Below are positions 53,673-62,589 of a stretch of DNA of 64,000 nucleotides, in pieces. Each line of letters opens with the position of its first letter. Positions within the stretch are counted from its first letter, which is position 1. The notes under the pieces were generated by a model, which was not told where the DNA came from, ran no database searches, and was given only the letters and a program-made list of their open reading frames with translations. The position numbers were made by a program, and so were the translations under genes. Source of the stretch: Streptosporangium saharense (GTDB lineage: Bacteria; Actinomycetota; Actinomycetes; Streptosporangiales; Streptosporangiaceae); NCBI RefSeq assembly GCF_014203715.1, contig NZ_JACHJP010000002.1, forward strand, positions 930,001 to 994,000, read 5' to 3'.

Positions 53673-53957
53673 TCACTCCGCCTCAGTGGCCTCCGTGGCC
53701 TCCTGGGCGCCCGCGGCCCGTTCGGAGACGACGCGTTCGACGAGCTGGCCGAGGGTGATCCCGACCAGGTCGCGCCGGGGGATCACGACGCCGTAGTCGC
53801 GTTTGATCGAGGTCATCAGGTCGGCGACGTCGAGGGAGTCGATGTCCAGCTCGTCGAACCTGGCGTCGGCGTCGAGCGCGTCCTCCTCGACCCCGAGGTC
53901 GATGAGCTCCTTGTTGATGAAGTCCCGGATGGCGGACGGGGCGACCTCACTGGGCAT
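53673..53957 (-). CDS. Acyl carrier protein
   Basis: A 94-residue acidic carrier protein. Ser41 in ELDIDSLDVADL is the 4'-phosphopantetheine attachment site. The C-terminal tail AGAQEATEATEAE is a short acidic extension beyond the normal 80-residue domain. It is the only free-standing ACP of the cluster and should shuttle intermediates between the two ketosynthases, enoyl reductase, diiron and radical SAM proteins. No dedicated phosphopantetheinyl transferase is visible in the window. Confidence 0.93.
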   Translation of the reverse strand: MPSEVAPSAIRDFINKELIDLGVEEDALDADARFDELDIDSLDVADLMTSIKRDYGVVIPRRDLVGITLGQLVERVVSERAAGAQEATEATEAE

Positions 53958-53976
53958 GCTGTCTTTCCCTTCTGTC

Positions 53977-55125
53977 TCACTCGGCGGTTGCGGATGCGGT
54001 ACGGCGCGCGAAGTTCGGCGAGTGACGCTGCGACCAGTACCACTGCCGCCAGTAGGCCTCGGCCAGGTCGACCCACGTCTCCAGTTGCTCGGGGCCGTCC
54101 AGGAACCGGTTGAGGCTGACGACCAGCCAGGTGTAGACGGCCTGGCTGTCGCGGCAGCCGCCGCAGTCGCCCGAGGTGCAGCAGAACTGCAGCGTCCGGT
54201 AGTCGGCGCCGTAGACCGCGAACCCGTCGATGACCGGGTGGCCGTTGGCGACCCGCGCGGCGTGCTCGGGCAGCTCGACGCTGATGCTGGGGCAGACGTC
54301 GTAGCCGAACCGGCCTCCCCAGTGGGTGCGCCCGGTGATGAGGGTCTCGATGAAGTAGGGGTGGGAGACCACGGTCTCGGGGAAGAGCTCCCTGACTCGC
54401 AGCGCCTCGGCGAGGGTCCTCTTCTCGTTCTCGATGCGCAGCGGGTTGTCGGTGCCGTGCGCGCTGTAGAAGTTGAAGGTGACCTGGTTGCCGTTGTCGG
54501 CGATGGCCCGCACGGTCGGCTCGACGTAGTCCAGGCCGTCCTCCGACAGCGCGAAGACGAACGTCACCCGGGGGTCGTCCCGGTAGTGCCCGAGCGCCTT
54601 CTCGAAGAGCCCGGTGAACGTCGAGCCGTTGGGCCGGTGCGCGCGCAGGTCGTCGTCGAGCGGGCCGCCGCCGAAGAGGCTGATCGCCACGGCGACGTTC
54701 TCGAACCCCTCCTTCGGCAGCGGCCGCAGCCCGTTGGTGGAGATGGTGATGTACGGCAGGCGCTCCACGAACGGCTGGACCCGGTTCAGCACCAGGGTCG
54801 GCTCGCCGCCGATCAGCGTGGCCTGGGTCACCCCCGAGGCGTCGAGCCGTTCGACGAACGCCCTGATCAGGCCGAGGTCGGAGGTCTCGGGCACGGCGGC
54901 GTCGAAGCCGCCCTCGAAGTACCAGCACCCCTTGCAGCGGATGTTGCAGGTGGTGGTCAGGTGGACCTCGCAGGCGCGGACCCGGCGGCCCATCTCACGG
55001 ATGGCCTGGACGCGCTCGGCGAGGTCGGGCCGGTCGGCCAGCAGCTGGCGCAGCCGTACCTTGGCGGTGCGCCGGTCCGGCTCCGGCGGGTTGTAGGGGG
55101 CGAGGGTGAGCGGAACCGCGGCCAT
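53977..55125 (-). CDS. Radical SAM/SPASM-like enzyme
   Basis: A 382-residue radical SAM protein. The cluster motif is Cys60-x3-Cys64-x2-Cys67 (TTTCNIRCKGCWYF), and GGEP at 106-109 binds SAM. The C-terminal part has CPSIS and the close group CCTSGDCGGC, which could bind an auxiliary iron-sulfur cluster as in SPASM or twitch domains. ATG 55125 lies two bases from the diiron gene. No precursor peptide gene was found, so the substrate is probably a small molecule or an ACP-bound intermediate rather than a RiPP. The reaction cannot be predicted. Confidence 0.88.
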   Translation of the reverse strand: MAAVPLTLAPYNPPEPDRRTAKVRLRQLLADRPDLAERVQAIREMGRRVRACEVHLTTTCNIRCKGCWYFEGGFDAAVPETSDLGLIRAFVERLDASGVTQATLIGGEPTLVLNRVQPFVERLPYITISTNGLRPLPKEGFENVAVAISLFGGGPLDDDLRAHRPNGSTFTGLFEKALGHYRDDPRVTFVFALSEDGLDYVEPTVRAIADNGNQVTFNFYSAHGTDNPLRIENEKRTLAEALRVRELFPETVVSHPYFIETLITGRTHWGGRFGYDVCPSISVELPEHAARVANGHPVIDGFAVYGADYRTLQFCCTSGDCGGCRDSQAVYTWLVVSLNRFLDGPEQLETWVDLAEAYWRQWYWSQRHSPNFARRTASATAE

Positions 55126-55127
55126 GG

Positions 55128-55865
55128 TCAGCCCACCTGCGTCGAGGGCACGCGCAGCCCGAGGTTGACCGCGCGGGCGGAGACGGTCTTGATCCACTGG
55201 TCGCGGGCCTCGGCGTTGGTCGTCTGGCGCAGGCCGTACCTGATGGCGAGCTGGGCGCGTTTGGAGTTGGGGTTGCCGAAGACGCCGACGAAGGTGGGCC
55301 ACAGCCGGTCGAGCGCGGCCTGGAGCTGCTCCCTGCCCTCCTCGGTCGTGGCGAGGTTCCTGCACACCCGGGCGCCGTGGGCGATGTGCACCTTCTCGTC
55401 GAGGATGATGGTGCGCACCGCCTCGGCCCACGGTTTGTAGCTGCTGTCGGCGAACTCGCGGATCATCAGCAGCGCCGCCTCCTCGCCGATGTAGGAGAAC
55501 ACGCCGCGTTCGGCCCAGGTGGTGCAGGTGTGCAGCCCCTGGTCGGCGAACAGGTTGCGCTCGTCGAGCGACTGCTGCTCCATGTAGGTCGTGTCGACGC
55601 CGATGTCGGCGAGGATGCGCTTGCCGATCTTGTAGTGGTCGTACTCCTCGACCGCGCGCTCGGCGCAGACCTGACGCTCCTCGGCGTTCGGCGCCAGGGG
55701 GAGGAAGACCATGGTGTAGTCGTCGCCGCCGGACAGCTCACCCTCGGTGTTGATCATGATCTGGCTGATCAGCATCTTCTGGTAGTCGGCGGGCGCGCGA
55801 TGGAATTCTTCGGGTGTTCGCACCACAAGCAATTCGTCGTCGAGAACCGCGACTTTCCGGGTCAC
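55128..55865 (-). CDS. PaaA/PaaC-like ferritin-fold non-haem diiron protein
   Basis: About 245 residues, all helical. The metal-binding pattern of the phenylacetyl-CoA epoxidase family is visible twice: an acidic helix residue (Glu41 or Glu43), Glu74-x2-His77 (EEYDHYK), Glu128 or Glu129, then Glu157-x2-His160 (DEKVHIAHG). This is the layout of active diiron sites. The family oxygenates acyl-CoA or ACP-bound substrates. Start is GTG 55865, six bases after GGAGG; GTG 55871 is too close to it. It is the first gene of the long biosynthetic operon. Epoxidation, hydroxylation or oxidative cleavage of an intermediate are all possible. Confidence 0.82.
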   Translation of the reverse strand: MTRKVAVLDDELLVVRTPEEFHRAPADYQKMLISQIMINTEGELSGGDDYTMVFLPLAPNAEERQVCAERAVEEYDHYKIGKRILADIGVDTTYMEQQSLDERNLFADQGLHTCTTWAERGVFSYIGEEAALLMIREFADSSYKPWAEAVRTIILDEKVHIAHGARVCRNLATTEEGREQLQAALDRLWPTFVGVFGNPNSKRAQLAIRYGLRQTTNAEARDQWIKTVSARAVNLGLRVPSTQVG

Positions 55866-56249
55866 CGTCACCCTCCAATGCCGAACAGGCCTGATGTTTC
55901 TCCAGAAGAAGTGCGCGAGCGGTAATTCTTATGACTCTGCAACCGGACCCGTGGTCCCGGTGCGCCCGTCGTCAACGCGATAAAAGAATCTCTGACAGGT
56001 CTTTGGTCGCAGGAATGCTAACACACGGTCAAGACCGATACCAGGGACCGTCCATAACCGCAGCGGGGCGTCCCGCTCTTTCGGTAAATCCCGAATTCTG
56101 TTCCGCCACTCTGGTAACACGCGTTTCACAGGTAACACGGAAAATAATGTTTGAAATCGTGGACCGGGTTTCGGACGGCTTTTTATCCGGATATCCGGCG
56201 CCGCCGATTCCGGACGGCCGGGGGACCGGAATTCTCCTGTCAGGGAATG
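55866..56249 (-). promoter_or_regulatory. Promoter region of the biosynthetic operon
   Basis: No convincing gene. The region is AT-richer than its neighbours. Two identical 9-base repeats GGTAACACG lie at 56113-56121 and 56131-56139, 18 bases apart, suitable for a dimeric activator. CCGGATATCCGG at 56187-56198 is a 12-base perfect palindrome between these repeats and the P450 stop. The transcript of the operon starting with the diiron gene should begin in this stretch. Confidence 0.5.
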
Positions 56250-57467
56250 TCAGGTGAGGCGCAGCGGCAGCCGCGCGACCCCCCTGAAGGTCGGGCTCCG
56301 CACCATGACCCGCTCCCCCGCGGCCTCCATGCCGTCGGTGCGTTCGAGCAGCAGCCGCAGAAACGTCGCGGCCTCAAGGCGGACCAGGGGCGCCCCGACG
56401 CAGAAGTGGATGCCGCTGCCGAAGGCCAGGTGCCCGTCGGGCGAACGCTCGATCGAGAAGCGGCCCGGGTCGTCCCAGCGGCGCGGGTCCCGGTTGGCCG
56501 CGGCGAAGGACAACTGCACCCGGGAGCCTCGGGGAATGCGCCGCCCGCCGATCTCGACGTCGTCCGTGGCGGTGCGGAAGACGCTCTGGACGGGCGGGTC
56601 GTACCTCAGCGTCTCCTCGATCGCCGCCTCCGCGAGCTCGGGGCGCTCGCGCAGCAGGCGGTGCTGGTCCGGGTTGTCCAGCAGCGCGGCGCACAGGTTG
56701 CCCAGCAGGTGCGTGGTCGTCTCGTTGCCGCCGACGAGCAGGGCCAGGCACAGCCAGACCAGTTCGTCGTCGCGCAGCTGCTCCTCGTTCGCGGCCAGCA
56801 GCTTCGAGATCAGGTCGTCGCCGGAGGGCCGTGCCCGCCGCTCGTCCAGGAGGGTGTGGAAGTAGACCGAGATGCTCGCCACGGCGGACAGCGCCCGCCT
56901 GGCGGCCAGCCGCCGCTCCGCGTCCCCCTCCTCGCCCGGGCCGGGTTGCGCCTTGAGCCTGGCGTTGGCGTTGAAGCCCTCGATCACCCCCTCCGACCAC
57001 GTCTTGAACCGCTCGACGTCGTCGCCGGGGATGCCGAGCAGCGCGGCGATGACGCGCACCGGCAGCGGGACGAGCACCCGCCGGACGAGTTCGACCTCCC
57101 CCGCCGCCACGGCCTCCGCGACCAGCTCGGCGCAGATCCGCTCGACGAGCGGGCGCCACGTCCCGGCCGCGCGGGGCGTGAAGTCACGGCTGATCAGCCG
57201 GCGCAGCCGGGTGTGGTCCGGCGGATCGACGCCGAAGAGGATCGGCAGCCGCGAGCGGTCGTAGGCGATCCCGTCTGCCGAGGAGAAGCGCTCGTGGTCC
57301 TTCACCGCGGCGCGGACGTCGTCGTAGCGGGTCACGACCCACATGTCCCGCCGCGGCAGCCGGACCGGTTCCCCGGTGCGCAGGAGGTCGGCGTAGGCGG
57401 GATAAGGATCCGCCATGATCTCCGGTGAGAAGGGGTCGAAATCACTGTCGAGCGGTGTCGTGGTCAT
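56250..57467 (-). CDS. Cytochrome P450
   Basis: A 405-residue soluble bacterial P450. The haem-ligand Cys356 lies in FGSGIHFCVGAPL, the ExxR motif is Glu285-Arg288 (EETLR), and the I-helix oxygen-activation motif is GGNETTT at 246-252. Sequence style (MADPYPAYADLLRTGEPV, FGVDPPDHTRLRRL) is that of CYP105/107-type actinobacterial enzymes of secondary metabolism. ATG 57467 follows GGAGGG. It probably hydroxylates or epoxidises the cluster product. Ferredoxin partners are not encoded nearby. It shares a divergent promoter region with the ACP-ligase gene. Confidence 0.95.
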   Translation of the reverse strand: MTTTPLDSDFDPFSPEIMADPYPAYADLLRTGEPVRLPRRDMWVVTRYDDVRAAVKDHERFSSADGIAYDRSRLPILFGVDPPDHTRLRRLISRDFTPRAAGTWRPLVERICAELVAEAVAAGEVELVRRVLVPLPVRVIAALLGIPGDDVERFKTWSEGVIEGFNANARLKAQPGPGEEGDAERRLAARRALSAVASISVYFHTLLDERRARPSGDDLISKLLAANEEQLRDDELVWLCLALLVGGNETTTHLLGNLCAALLDNPDQHRLLRERPELAEAAIEETLRYDPPVQSVFRTATDDVEIGGRRIPRGSRVQLSFAAANRDPRRWDDPGRFSIERSPDGHLAFGSGIHFCVGAPLVRLEAATFLRLLLERTDGMEAAGERVMVRSPTFRGVARLPLRLT

Positions 57468-57805
57468 TACCCTGCCCTCCAGGGTCGAAATGGTCTCCGT
57501 GCCGACCGGCGCCCCTGCTCCCCGGCTGTCCCCGGTCCGGTGGATTCCCGGCAGGCAGAATGCCACGATAACCCGGATCGGCGCTGGGGGAACTGTTCTG
57601 TCGTTGACAGCGGGCTGTTTCGGGCGCATTCTCCGAGGGCGGTGTGAGGCCGCCGCGAAGAACCGCAACGCGTGGTCCCGCTTATCCGTTGACCGCCGTG
57701 GCGTCACTTCTTGCCGTCTACGGGGCGACGGACGAATATCACCGCGAGAAAAAGGGGACCGCACGGCGGCTGAACGGTCCGTGAATTGAACGGAGGCGTT
57801 CTTCG
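57468..57805. promoter_or_regulatory. Divergent promoter region, P450 versus ACP-ligase
   Basis: These 338 bases hold no convincing gene. On the plus strand TTGACA at 57604-57609 matches a -35 box with a weak CATTCT 17 bases on. The -35 lies in the small inverted repeat CTGTC-GTT-GACAG (57598-57610), a possible operator. The leader before GTG 57806 is long and AT-rich near 57730-57760. Confidence 0.45.
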
Positions 57806-59626
57806 GTGTCCACGACCGATCTTGAGGCACAGGTGACGTCCATCTGCGCCAAGGCCCTCAACCGTTCCCGTCTCGGCCCCGACGACGACCTCATGGAAGC
57901 CGGGATGGACTCCCTCGTCGCCGTGGAGATCGTCACGCGCCTCGAACTGTCCTTCGGCGCGGACGTCGTCGACGTCATCTTCGAGACCCCCACGGTCAAC
58001 CACCTCTGCGCCGCCGTACGGCGTGCCCTGCGTGAGGGCTCGGCGCGGCCCGTCACCCCGCCGGAGCCGGGCCCGGCCACCACCGGGTCCTCCCTCCCGG
58101 CCGCGACGACCCTGCTCGGCCTCGTCACCGAGGCCGCCGTGCGGTACGGCACGCGCCCCTACCTGCTGCCCGTCGAGCCGGAGAGCCGCGTCGTGACCTT
58201 CGCCGACGTGCTGACCTTCACCAGGGGCTGCGCGAGGCTGCTTGAGGAGCGCGGCGTCCCCGAGGGCGCGCGGGTGGCGATGGTCGCGCACAACTCGTCG
58301 CTGGCGGCGCTGCTGTTCCTCGGCGTCATCGCCTCGGGGCGGGTGCTCGTGCCGCTGAACCCGAAGGCCGGGGCCGCCGAACTGGAGACGCTCCTGACGC
58401 ACTGCGGGCCCGCGCTCGTCCTCGGCCGCGAGGCCACGGCCGCCAAACTGCGCGAACGCCCCGAATGGGTCGGCACCGACGACGAGGAGTCCCTGCTGAC
58501 CGACCTGCTCGCGCGGGGCGAGGCCCACGGCAACCGGCCGCTGCCGTCGAGGGCGGGCACGGCCGACGCCGAGATCGTCTACACCTCCGGCTCCACCGGC
58601 ACCCCGAAGGGCGTCGTCCTGTCGCACCGCGCCCTGCTGTCCGGCTCCCGGTCCCTGGCCCGGTGGGCGGAGGCCGACTCCGAGGACGTCTTCCTCAACG
58701 TGGACCCGCTCTTCCACGCCGGTGGGCAGGTCTTCCCGACGCTGACCCCGCTGTGGTGCGGCGGCCGTACCGTGTGCGTGCGTTCCGAGGCGGCGATGGC
58801 GCGGTTCTGGGCCTACGTGGACCGCTACGACCCCACGTGGACTCTCGTGGTCAACGCCTACCTCGCCCATCTGGTCGAACGGCCGGAGCGACCGGCGAGG
58901 AACAGCCTCAAGGGCGTCCTCGCCGGGGGCTCGCCGCTCGCCGTCGAGCTCATCCACCGCTTCGAGGCCACCTTCGGCCTGCCCGTCCACCAGGTGTACG
59001 GCATGACCGAGATGGCCTCGATCACCACGGTCGAGCCGCGCGGCCGCGAGAGCGGCGAGCGCAGGAGCGCCGGGCTGCCGCTGGACTGCTCCCGGGTCCG
59101 CGTGGTCGGTCAGGACGGGCGTGACGTCGCGCCCGGCGAGAGCGGCGAGGTGCTGCTGACCGGGGAGAACATGTTCACCCGCTACGAGGACGCCCCCGGT
59201 CTCACCGAGAGACGACTCGACGACGGCTGGATCCGCACCGGCGACCTGGGGCGGCTGGACGAGCGCGGGGAGCTGTCGATCGTCGACCGCCTCGACAGCA
59301 TGGTCATCGTCAACGGCGAGAACCTCTACCCCTCGGAGATCGAGGGCGTCGTCCCGCACCTTGGGGGCGTCCAGGACGCGGTGCTGGTGACGCTGCCGCA
59401 CCCGGTGACGGGGGTGGAGCTGGTGCTCGTCTACACGCTGCTGCCCGGCGCGGGCGCCGACGCCGACGGCTGGCGCGCGACGCTGCTGAAGCACGTCAGC
59501 ACCTTCAAGGTGCCGCGCAGGTTCGTCCCCGTCGGGGACCTCGGCCTCGACGCCTTCCCGAGGACCCCGCTCGGCAAGATCGTGCGGCCGGAGGTGCAGC
59601 GGCTGGCGACCGAGCACCTCTCGTGA
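57806..59626 (+). CDS. Didomain ACP-AMP ligase (acyl-loading enzyme)
   Basis: A 606-residue protein with a carrier domain first (about residues 1-78, phosphopantetheine Ser36 in EAGMDSLVAVEI). An acyl-adenylating enzyme follows (about 95-606): YTSGSTGTPKGV, YGMTEMASIT, IRTGDLGRLDERG, and the terminal catalytic Lys in TPLGKIVRP. GTG 57806 has GGAGG nine bases upstream. The order carrier-then-ligase is the reverse of most loading modules, where the ligase comes first. It may activate a free acid and load its own or the separate ACP. It is divergent from the P450, at the cluster edge, followed by a strong terminator. Confidence 0.9.
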   Translation: MSTTDLEAQVTSICAKALNRSRLGPDDDLMEAGMDSLVAVEIVTRLELSFGADVVDVIFETPTVNHLCAAVRRALREGSARPVTPPEPGPATTGSSLPAATTLLGLVTEAAVRYGTRPYLLPVEPESRVVTFADVLTFTRGCARLLEERGVPEGARVAMVAHNSSLAALLFLGVIASGRVLVPLNPKAGAAELETLLTHCGPALVLGREATAAKLRERPEWVGTDDEESLLTDLLARGEAHGNRPLPSRAGTADAEIVYTSGSTGTPKGVVLSHRALLSGSRSLARWAEADSEDVFLNVDPLFHAGGQVFPTLTPLWCGGRTVCVRSEAAMARFWAYVDRYDPTWTLVVNAYLAHLVERPERPARNSLKGVLAGGSPLAVELIHRFEATFGLPVHQVYGMTEMASITTVEPRGRESGERRSAGLPLDCSRVRVVGQDGRDVAPGESGEVLLTGENMFTRYEDAPGLTERRLDDGWIRTGDLGRLDERGELSIVDRLDSMVIVNGENLYPSEIEGVVPHLGGVQDAVLVTLPHPVTGVELVLVYTLLPGAGADADGWRATLLKHVSTFKVPRRFVPVGDLGLDAFPRTPLGKIVRPEVQRLATEHLS

Positions 59627-59632
59627 GCCACG

Positions 59633-59671
59633 TCTCCTCCGGGCCCGGGCGCGTGCCGGGCCCGGAGGAGA
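59633..59671. terminator. Bidirectional terminator between the ligase gene and metE
   Basis: A perfect stem of 16 base pairs (CTCCTCCGGGCCCGG plus an outer T-A pair) with a 7-base loop, between two convergent genes. It marks a natural right edge for the biosynthetic cluster. Confidence 0.85.
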
Positions 59672-59674
59672 GGG

Positions 59675-61969
59675 TCAGCCGACCTCCGCCCTGACCACCC
59701 TGGCGGCGGCGACCAGGTTGTCCAGGGAGGAACGGACCTCGGGCCAGCCACGGGTCTTCAGGCCGCAGTCGGGGTTGACCCACAGCCGCTCGGCCGGGAT
59801 GCCGCCGAGCCCCTTGCGCAGCAGGGAGGCGACCTCCTCGACGTCGGGCACCCGCGGGGAGTGGATGTCGTAGACACCCGGACCCACCTCGCGGGGGTAT
59901 CCGGCCCCGGCCAGCTCGTGCGCGACCTGCATGTGGGAGCGGGCGGCCTCCAGGCTGATCACGTCGGCGTCGAGGTCGTCGATCGCGGCCAGGATCTCGC
60001 CGAACTCGGCGTAGCACATGTGGGTGTGGATCTGGGTGTCGGCCCGCACCCCGCTCGTGGCCAGCCGGAAGGCCTCGGTCGCCCAGGCCAGGTAGGCGGG
60101 CCGGTCCGCGGCGCGCAGCGGCAGCGTCTCGCGCAGGGCGGGCTCGTCCACCTGAATGACGGCGGTGCCCGCGGCCTCCAGGTCGGCGACCTCGTCGCGC
60201 AGGGCGAGGGCGACCTGGCGGGCGGTCTCGGCCTGCGGCTGGTCGTCGCGGACGAAGGACCAGGCGAGCATGGTGACGGGCCCGGTGAGCATGCCCTTGA
60301 CCGGGCGCTCCGTCTGGGACTGGGCGTAGGTCGTCCAGCGCAGCGTCATCGGCTTCGGACGGGAGACGTCCCCGGCCAGGATCGGCGGGCGCACGTAGCG
60401 GGTGCCGTACGACTGCACCCAGCCCTGCTGGGTGGCCAGGTAGCCGTTGAGCTGCTCGGCGAAGTACTGGACCATGTCGTTGCGCTCCGGCTCGCCATGC
60501 ACCAGCACGTCGATGCCCGCCCGCTCCTGGAAGATCAGGACGGAGCGGATCTCCGAGGCGATCAGCTCGTCGTAGGCGTCCTGGTCGATCCGCCCGGCGC
60601 GCAGGTCGGCGCGGGCCGCCCGCAGCTCGGAGGTCTGCGGGAAGGAGCCGATCGTGGTCGAGGGCAGCGTCGGCAGGCCGAGCCTGGCGCGCTGCGCGAC
60701 CGCCCGCTCGCCGTACGGCTGGGGCCTGCGGGCGTCGTCGGCGGTGACCGCGGCGGTGCGGGCCCTGACCGCGGGGTCGTGGGTGAGCGCGGAGGCCGCA
60801 CGCGAGGCCAGGTCGGCCCGGTTGGCGGCCAACTGCCCGTCGATGACTTCGGTCCCCTCGCTCAGACCGGTGGCGAGGGTGACGACCTCGGCGACCTTCT
60901 GCCTGGCGAAGGCGAGCCAGCGGCCGACCTGCGGGTCGAGGCCGTTCTCAAGCGCGAGGTCGATGGGAACGTGCAGCAGCGAGCAGGAGGCGGCGACGTC
61001 CACCCGGTCGGCCAGGCCGAGCAGGGTGGCCAGGGTCGCCAGCGACCTGCCCAGGTCGTTGATCCACACGTTGCGGCCGTCCACGACACCGGCGACCAGG
61101 CGCTTGCCGAACAGCCCGCCCGCGCGGGCGAGGTCGTCGAGGTTGGCCGCGGCGGGGCCGGTGAAGTCGAGTCCCAGGCCCTCGACCGGCGCCTGGGCCA
61201 GGACGGGCAGCGCCTCACCGAGCCGGTCGAAGTAGCTGGCGACGAGGATCTTCGGCCGGTCGGTCAGGGCGCCAAGCTCGCGGTAGGCGTGGGCGGCGGC
61301 GTCGAGCACCGCCCGGTCGCGGTCCTGGACCAGCGCGGGCTCGTCGAGCTGCACCCACTCGGCACCGGCGGCGCGCAGCGCGGCGAGCACCTCGGCGTAG
61401 ACGGGCAGCAGCCGGTCGAGCAGGCTGATCGGCTCGAAGTCCGGGTCCACGCCGGGGGCGGGCTTGGCCAGCAGCAGGTAGGTGACGGGGCCGACGAGCA
61501 CGGGACGCGCGGTGTGCCCGAGCGCGAGGGCCTCACCCAGCTCGCCGACCTGCTTGGACGGGTCGGCGGCGAAGACGGTGTCGGGCCCCAGTTCCGGCAC
61601 CAGGTAGTGGTAGTTGGTGTCGAACCACTTGGTCATCTCCAGCGGCGCGACGTCCTGGGTGCCACGGGCCATGGCGAAGTAGCCCGCCACGGGGTCCTGC
61701 GCGGCGGCCCGGTGGCGCGGGGGGATGGCGCCGACCATGACGGTGGTGTCGAGGACGTGGTCGTAGAGCGAGAAGTCACCGGTCGGCACCTCGCGCACCC
61801 CGGCCTCCGCCAGGTGGCGCCAGTTGTCGGCGCGCAGCCCGGCCGCGGTCGCCAGCAGGTCCTGGGCGCTCACCCGGCCCGCCCAGTAGCCCTCGATCGC
61901 CTTCTTCAGCTCACGGTCCGGCCCCTGACGCGGGTAGCCGTACACGGTCGCCAGTGAGGTCTCGGTCAC
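59675..61969 (-). CDS. metE: Cobalamin-independent methionine synthase
   Basis: A 764-residue MetE, moving a methyl group from 5-methyltetrahydropteroyltriglutamate to homocysteine. The zinc-binding residues lie in HMCYAEF and in [11 protein letters not shown] near the end; GSFPQT opens the catalytic barrel. The N-terminal half is the degenerate duplicated barrel normal for this family. GTG 61969 has GGAGAG upstream. The long leader contains a cobalamin riboswitch and a hairpin that would hide the ribosome-binding site, so MetE should be switched off when B12 is available and MetH can take over. Confidence 0.97.
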   Translation of the reverse strand: MTETSLATVYGYPRQGPDRELKKAIEGYWAGRVSAQDLLATAAGLRADNWRHLAEAGVREVPTGDFSLYDHVLDTTVMVGAIPPRHRAAAQDPVAGYFAMARGTQDVAPLEMTKWFDTNYHYLVPELGPDTVFAADPSKQVGELGEALALGHTARPVLVGPVTYLLLAKPAPGVDPDFEPISLLDRLLPVYAEVLAALRAAGAEWVQLDEPALVQDRDRAVLDAAAHAYRELGALTDRPKILVASYFDRLGEALPVLAQAPVEGLGLDFTGPAAANLDDLARAGGLFGKRLVAGVVDGRNVWINDLGRSLATLATLLGLADRVDVAASCSLLHVPIDLALENGLDPQVGRWLAFARQKVAEVVTLATGLSEGTEVIDGQLAANRADLASRAASALTHDPAVRARTAAVTADDARRPQPYGERAVAQRARLGLPTLPSTTIGSFPQTSELRAARADLRAGRIDQDAYDELIASEIRSVLIFQERAGIDVLVHGEPERNDMVQYFAEQLNGYLATQQGWVQSYGTRYVRPPILAGDVSRPKPMTLRWTTYAQSQTERPVKGMLTGPVTMLAWSFVRDDQPQAETARQVALALRDEVADLEAAGTAVIQVDEPALRETLPLRAADRPAYLAWATEAFRLATSGVRADTQIHTHMCYAEFGEILAAIDDLDADVISLEAARSHMQVAHELAGAGYPREVGPGVYDIHSPRVPDVEEVASLLRKGLGGIPAERLWVNPDCGLKTRGWPEVRSSLDNLVAAARVVRAEVG

Positions 61970-61975
61970 GGAACT

Positions 61976-62028
61976 CTCCTTCGCGAGTCACGAAAGACAA
62001 CGGAGCCCCGAGGGGAAGCGCGAAGGAG
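61976..62028 (-). promoter_or_regulatory. Hairpin pairing with the metE Shine-Dalgarno
   Basis: On the RNA, the segment from 62028-62019 and the one from 61985-61976 are perfect 10-base complements (CGCGAAGGAG on DNA at 62019-62028 and CTCCTTCGCG at 61976-61985). The latter, read on the minus strand, contains the AAGGAG ribosome-binding site of metE. This looks like the expression platform of the B12 riboswitch, acting on translation. Confidence 0.65.
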
Positions 62029-62103
62029 CGGCGGGCGCACCACGCCCGTCCCGTGCCGCCGACCCACCCGCGAGGTCACCGAGGTCACCGCGCGCGGTCG
62101 CAC

Positions 62104-62324
62104 GCGGGCAGTGGCAGGTCTTCGGACTCGCGGGCGCGCCGGGGCGTTGAATCGCCCTGACACCTACTGGCCGTCGCTTCCCCGACCCGGTCTGCCGGAT
62201 CCAGTGCGTTTGACGGCGGTCGTTCCCACTCACCGCTGCGGGGCAGTCCCGGAGTCACACCGGGTTCCCTCTTACGACGCTCCTGCCTGGCGGGCAGGGC
62301 GAACCGACTGCGCCCCAAGCCTAT
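62104..62324 (-). ncRNA. Cobalamin (B12) riboswitch
   Basis: Read on the minus strand, 62275-62235 gives the conserved GGAACCCGGTGTGACTCC, GGGACTGCCCCGCAGC core. AGTCCGAAGACCTGCC runs to the CACTG B12 box at about 62108-62118. Order and spacing match class I cobalamin aptamers. It ends about 135 bases before the metE start. Confidence 0.92.
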
Positions 62325-62589
62325 GCGCATCCGGCTCTCCAGTGACAGCCAGGCCCTGGCGACGGGAGGACCGTCCCCGTCGGCGCCGTCGGCGATCTCC
62401 GGGGAATCGTTCTCCCGTCGCCGGGGACGGCCTGAAACCGTACGGGGGAATTCGCGGTCGGCGGGAAAATCTCCGCCGTCCGGATTTCGAGGCCAAGAAG
62501 CGTGACCAAGGCCCCATTTCCCACAATTCCACAAAGAAAAGGGCAGGCTATATTAGACCCGGCAAACCCCCCAGCCATCGGAGTTAACC
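62325..62589. other. Divergent intergenic region, metE versus DoxX/DUF417 gene
   Basis: Nothing gene-like is seen. The last 80 bases are AT-rich (AATTCCACAAAGAAAAGG, GGCTATATTAGACC), and promoters for both directions should lie here. I could not identify operators. Confidence 0.4.

Noticed and set aside
53977..55865. RiPP system built around the radical SAM/SPASM protein
   Set aside because: No short precursor ORF, peptidase or RRE-like domain is near; the neighbours are ACP and fatty-acid-type enzymes.
55929..56257. Small overlapping ORFs on both strands in the operon promoter
   Set aside because: No ribosome-binding sites, no recognisable domains, and composition unlike the neighbouring genes.
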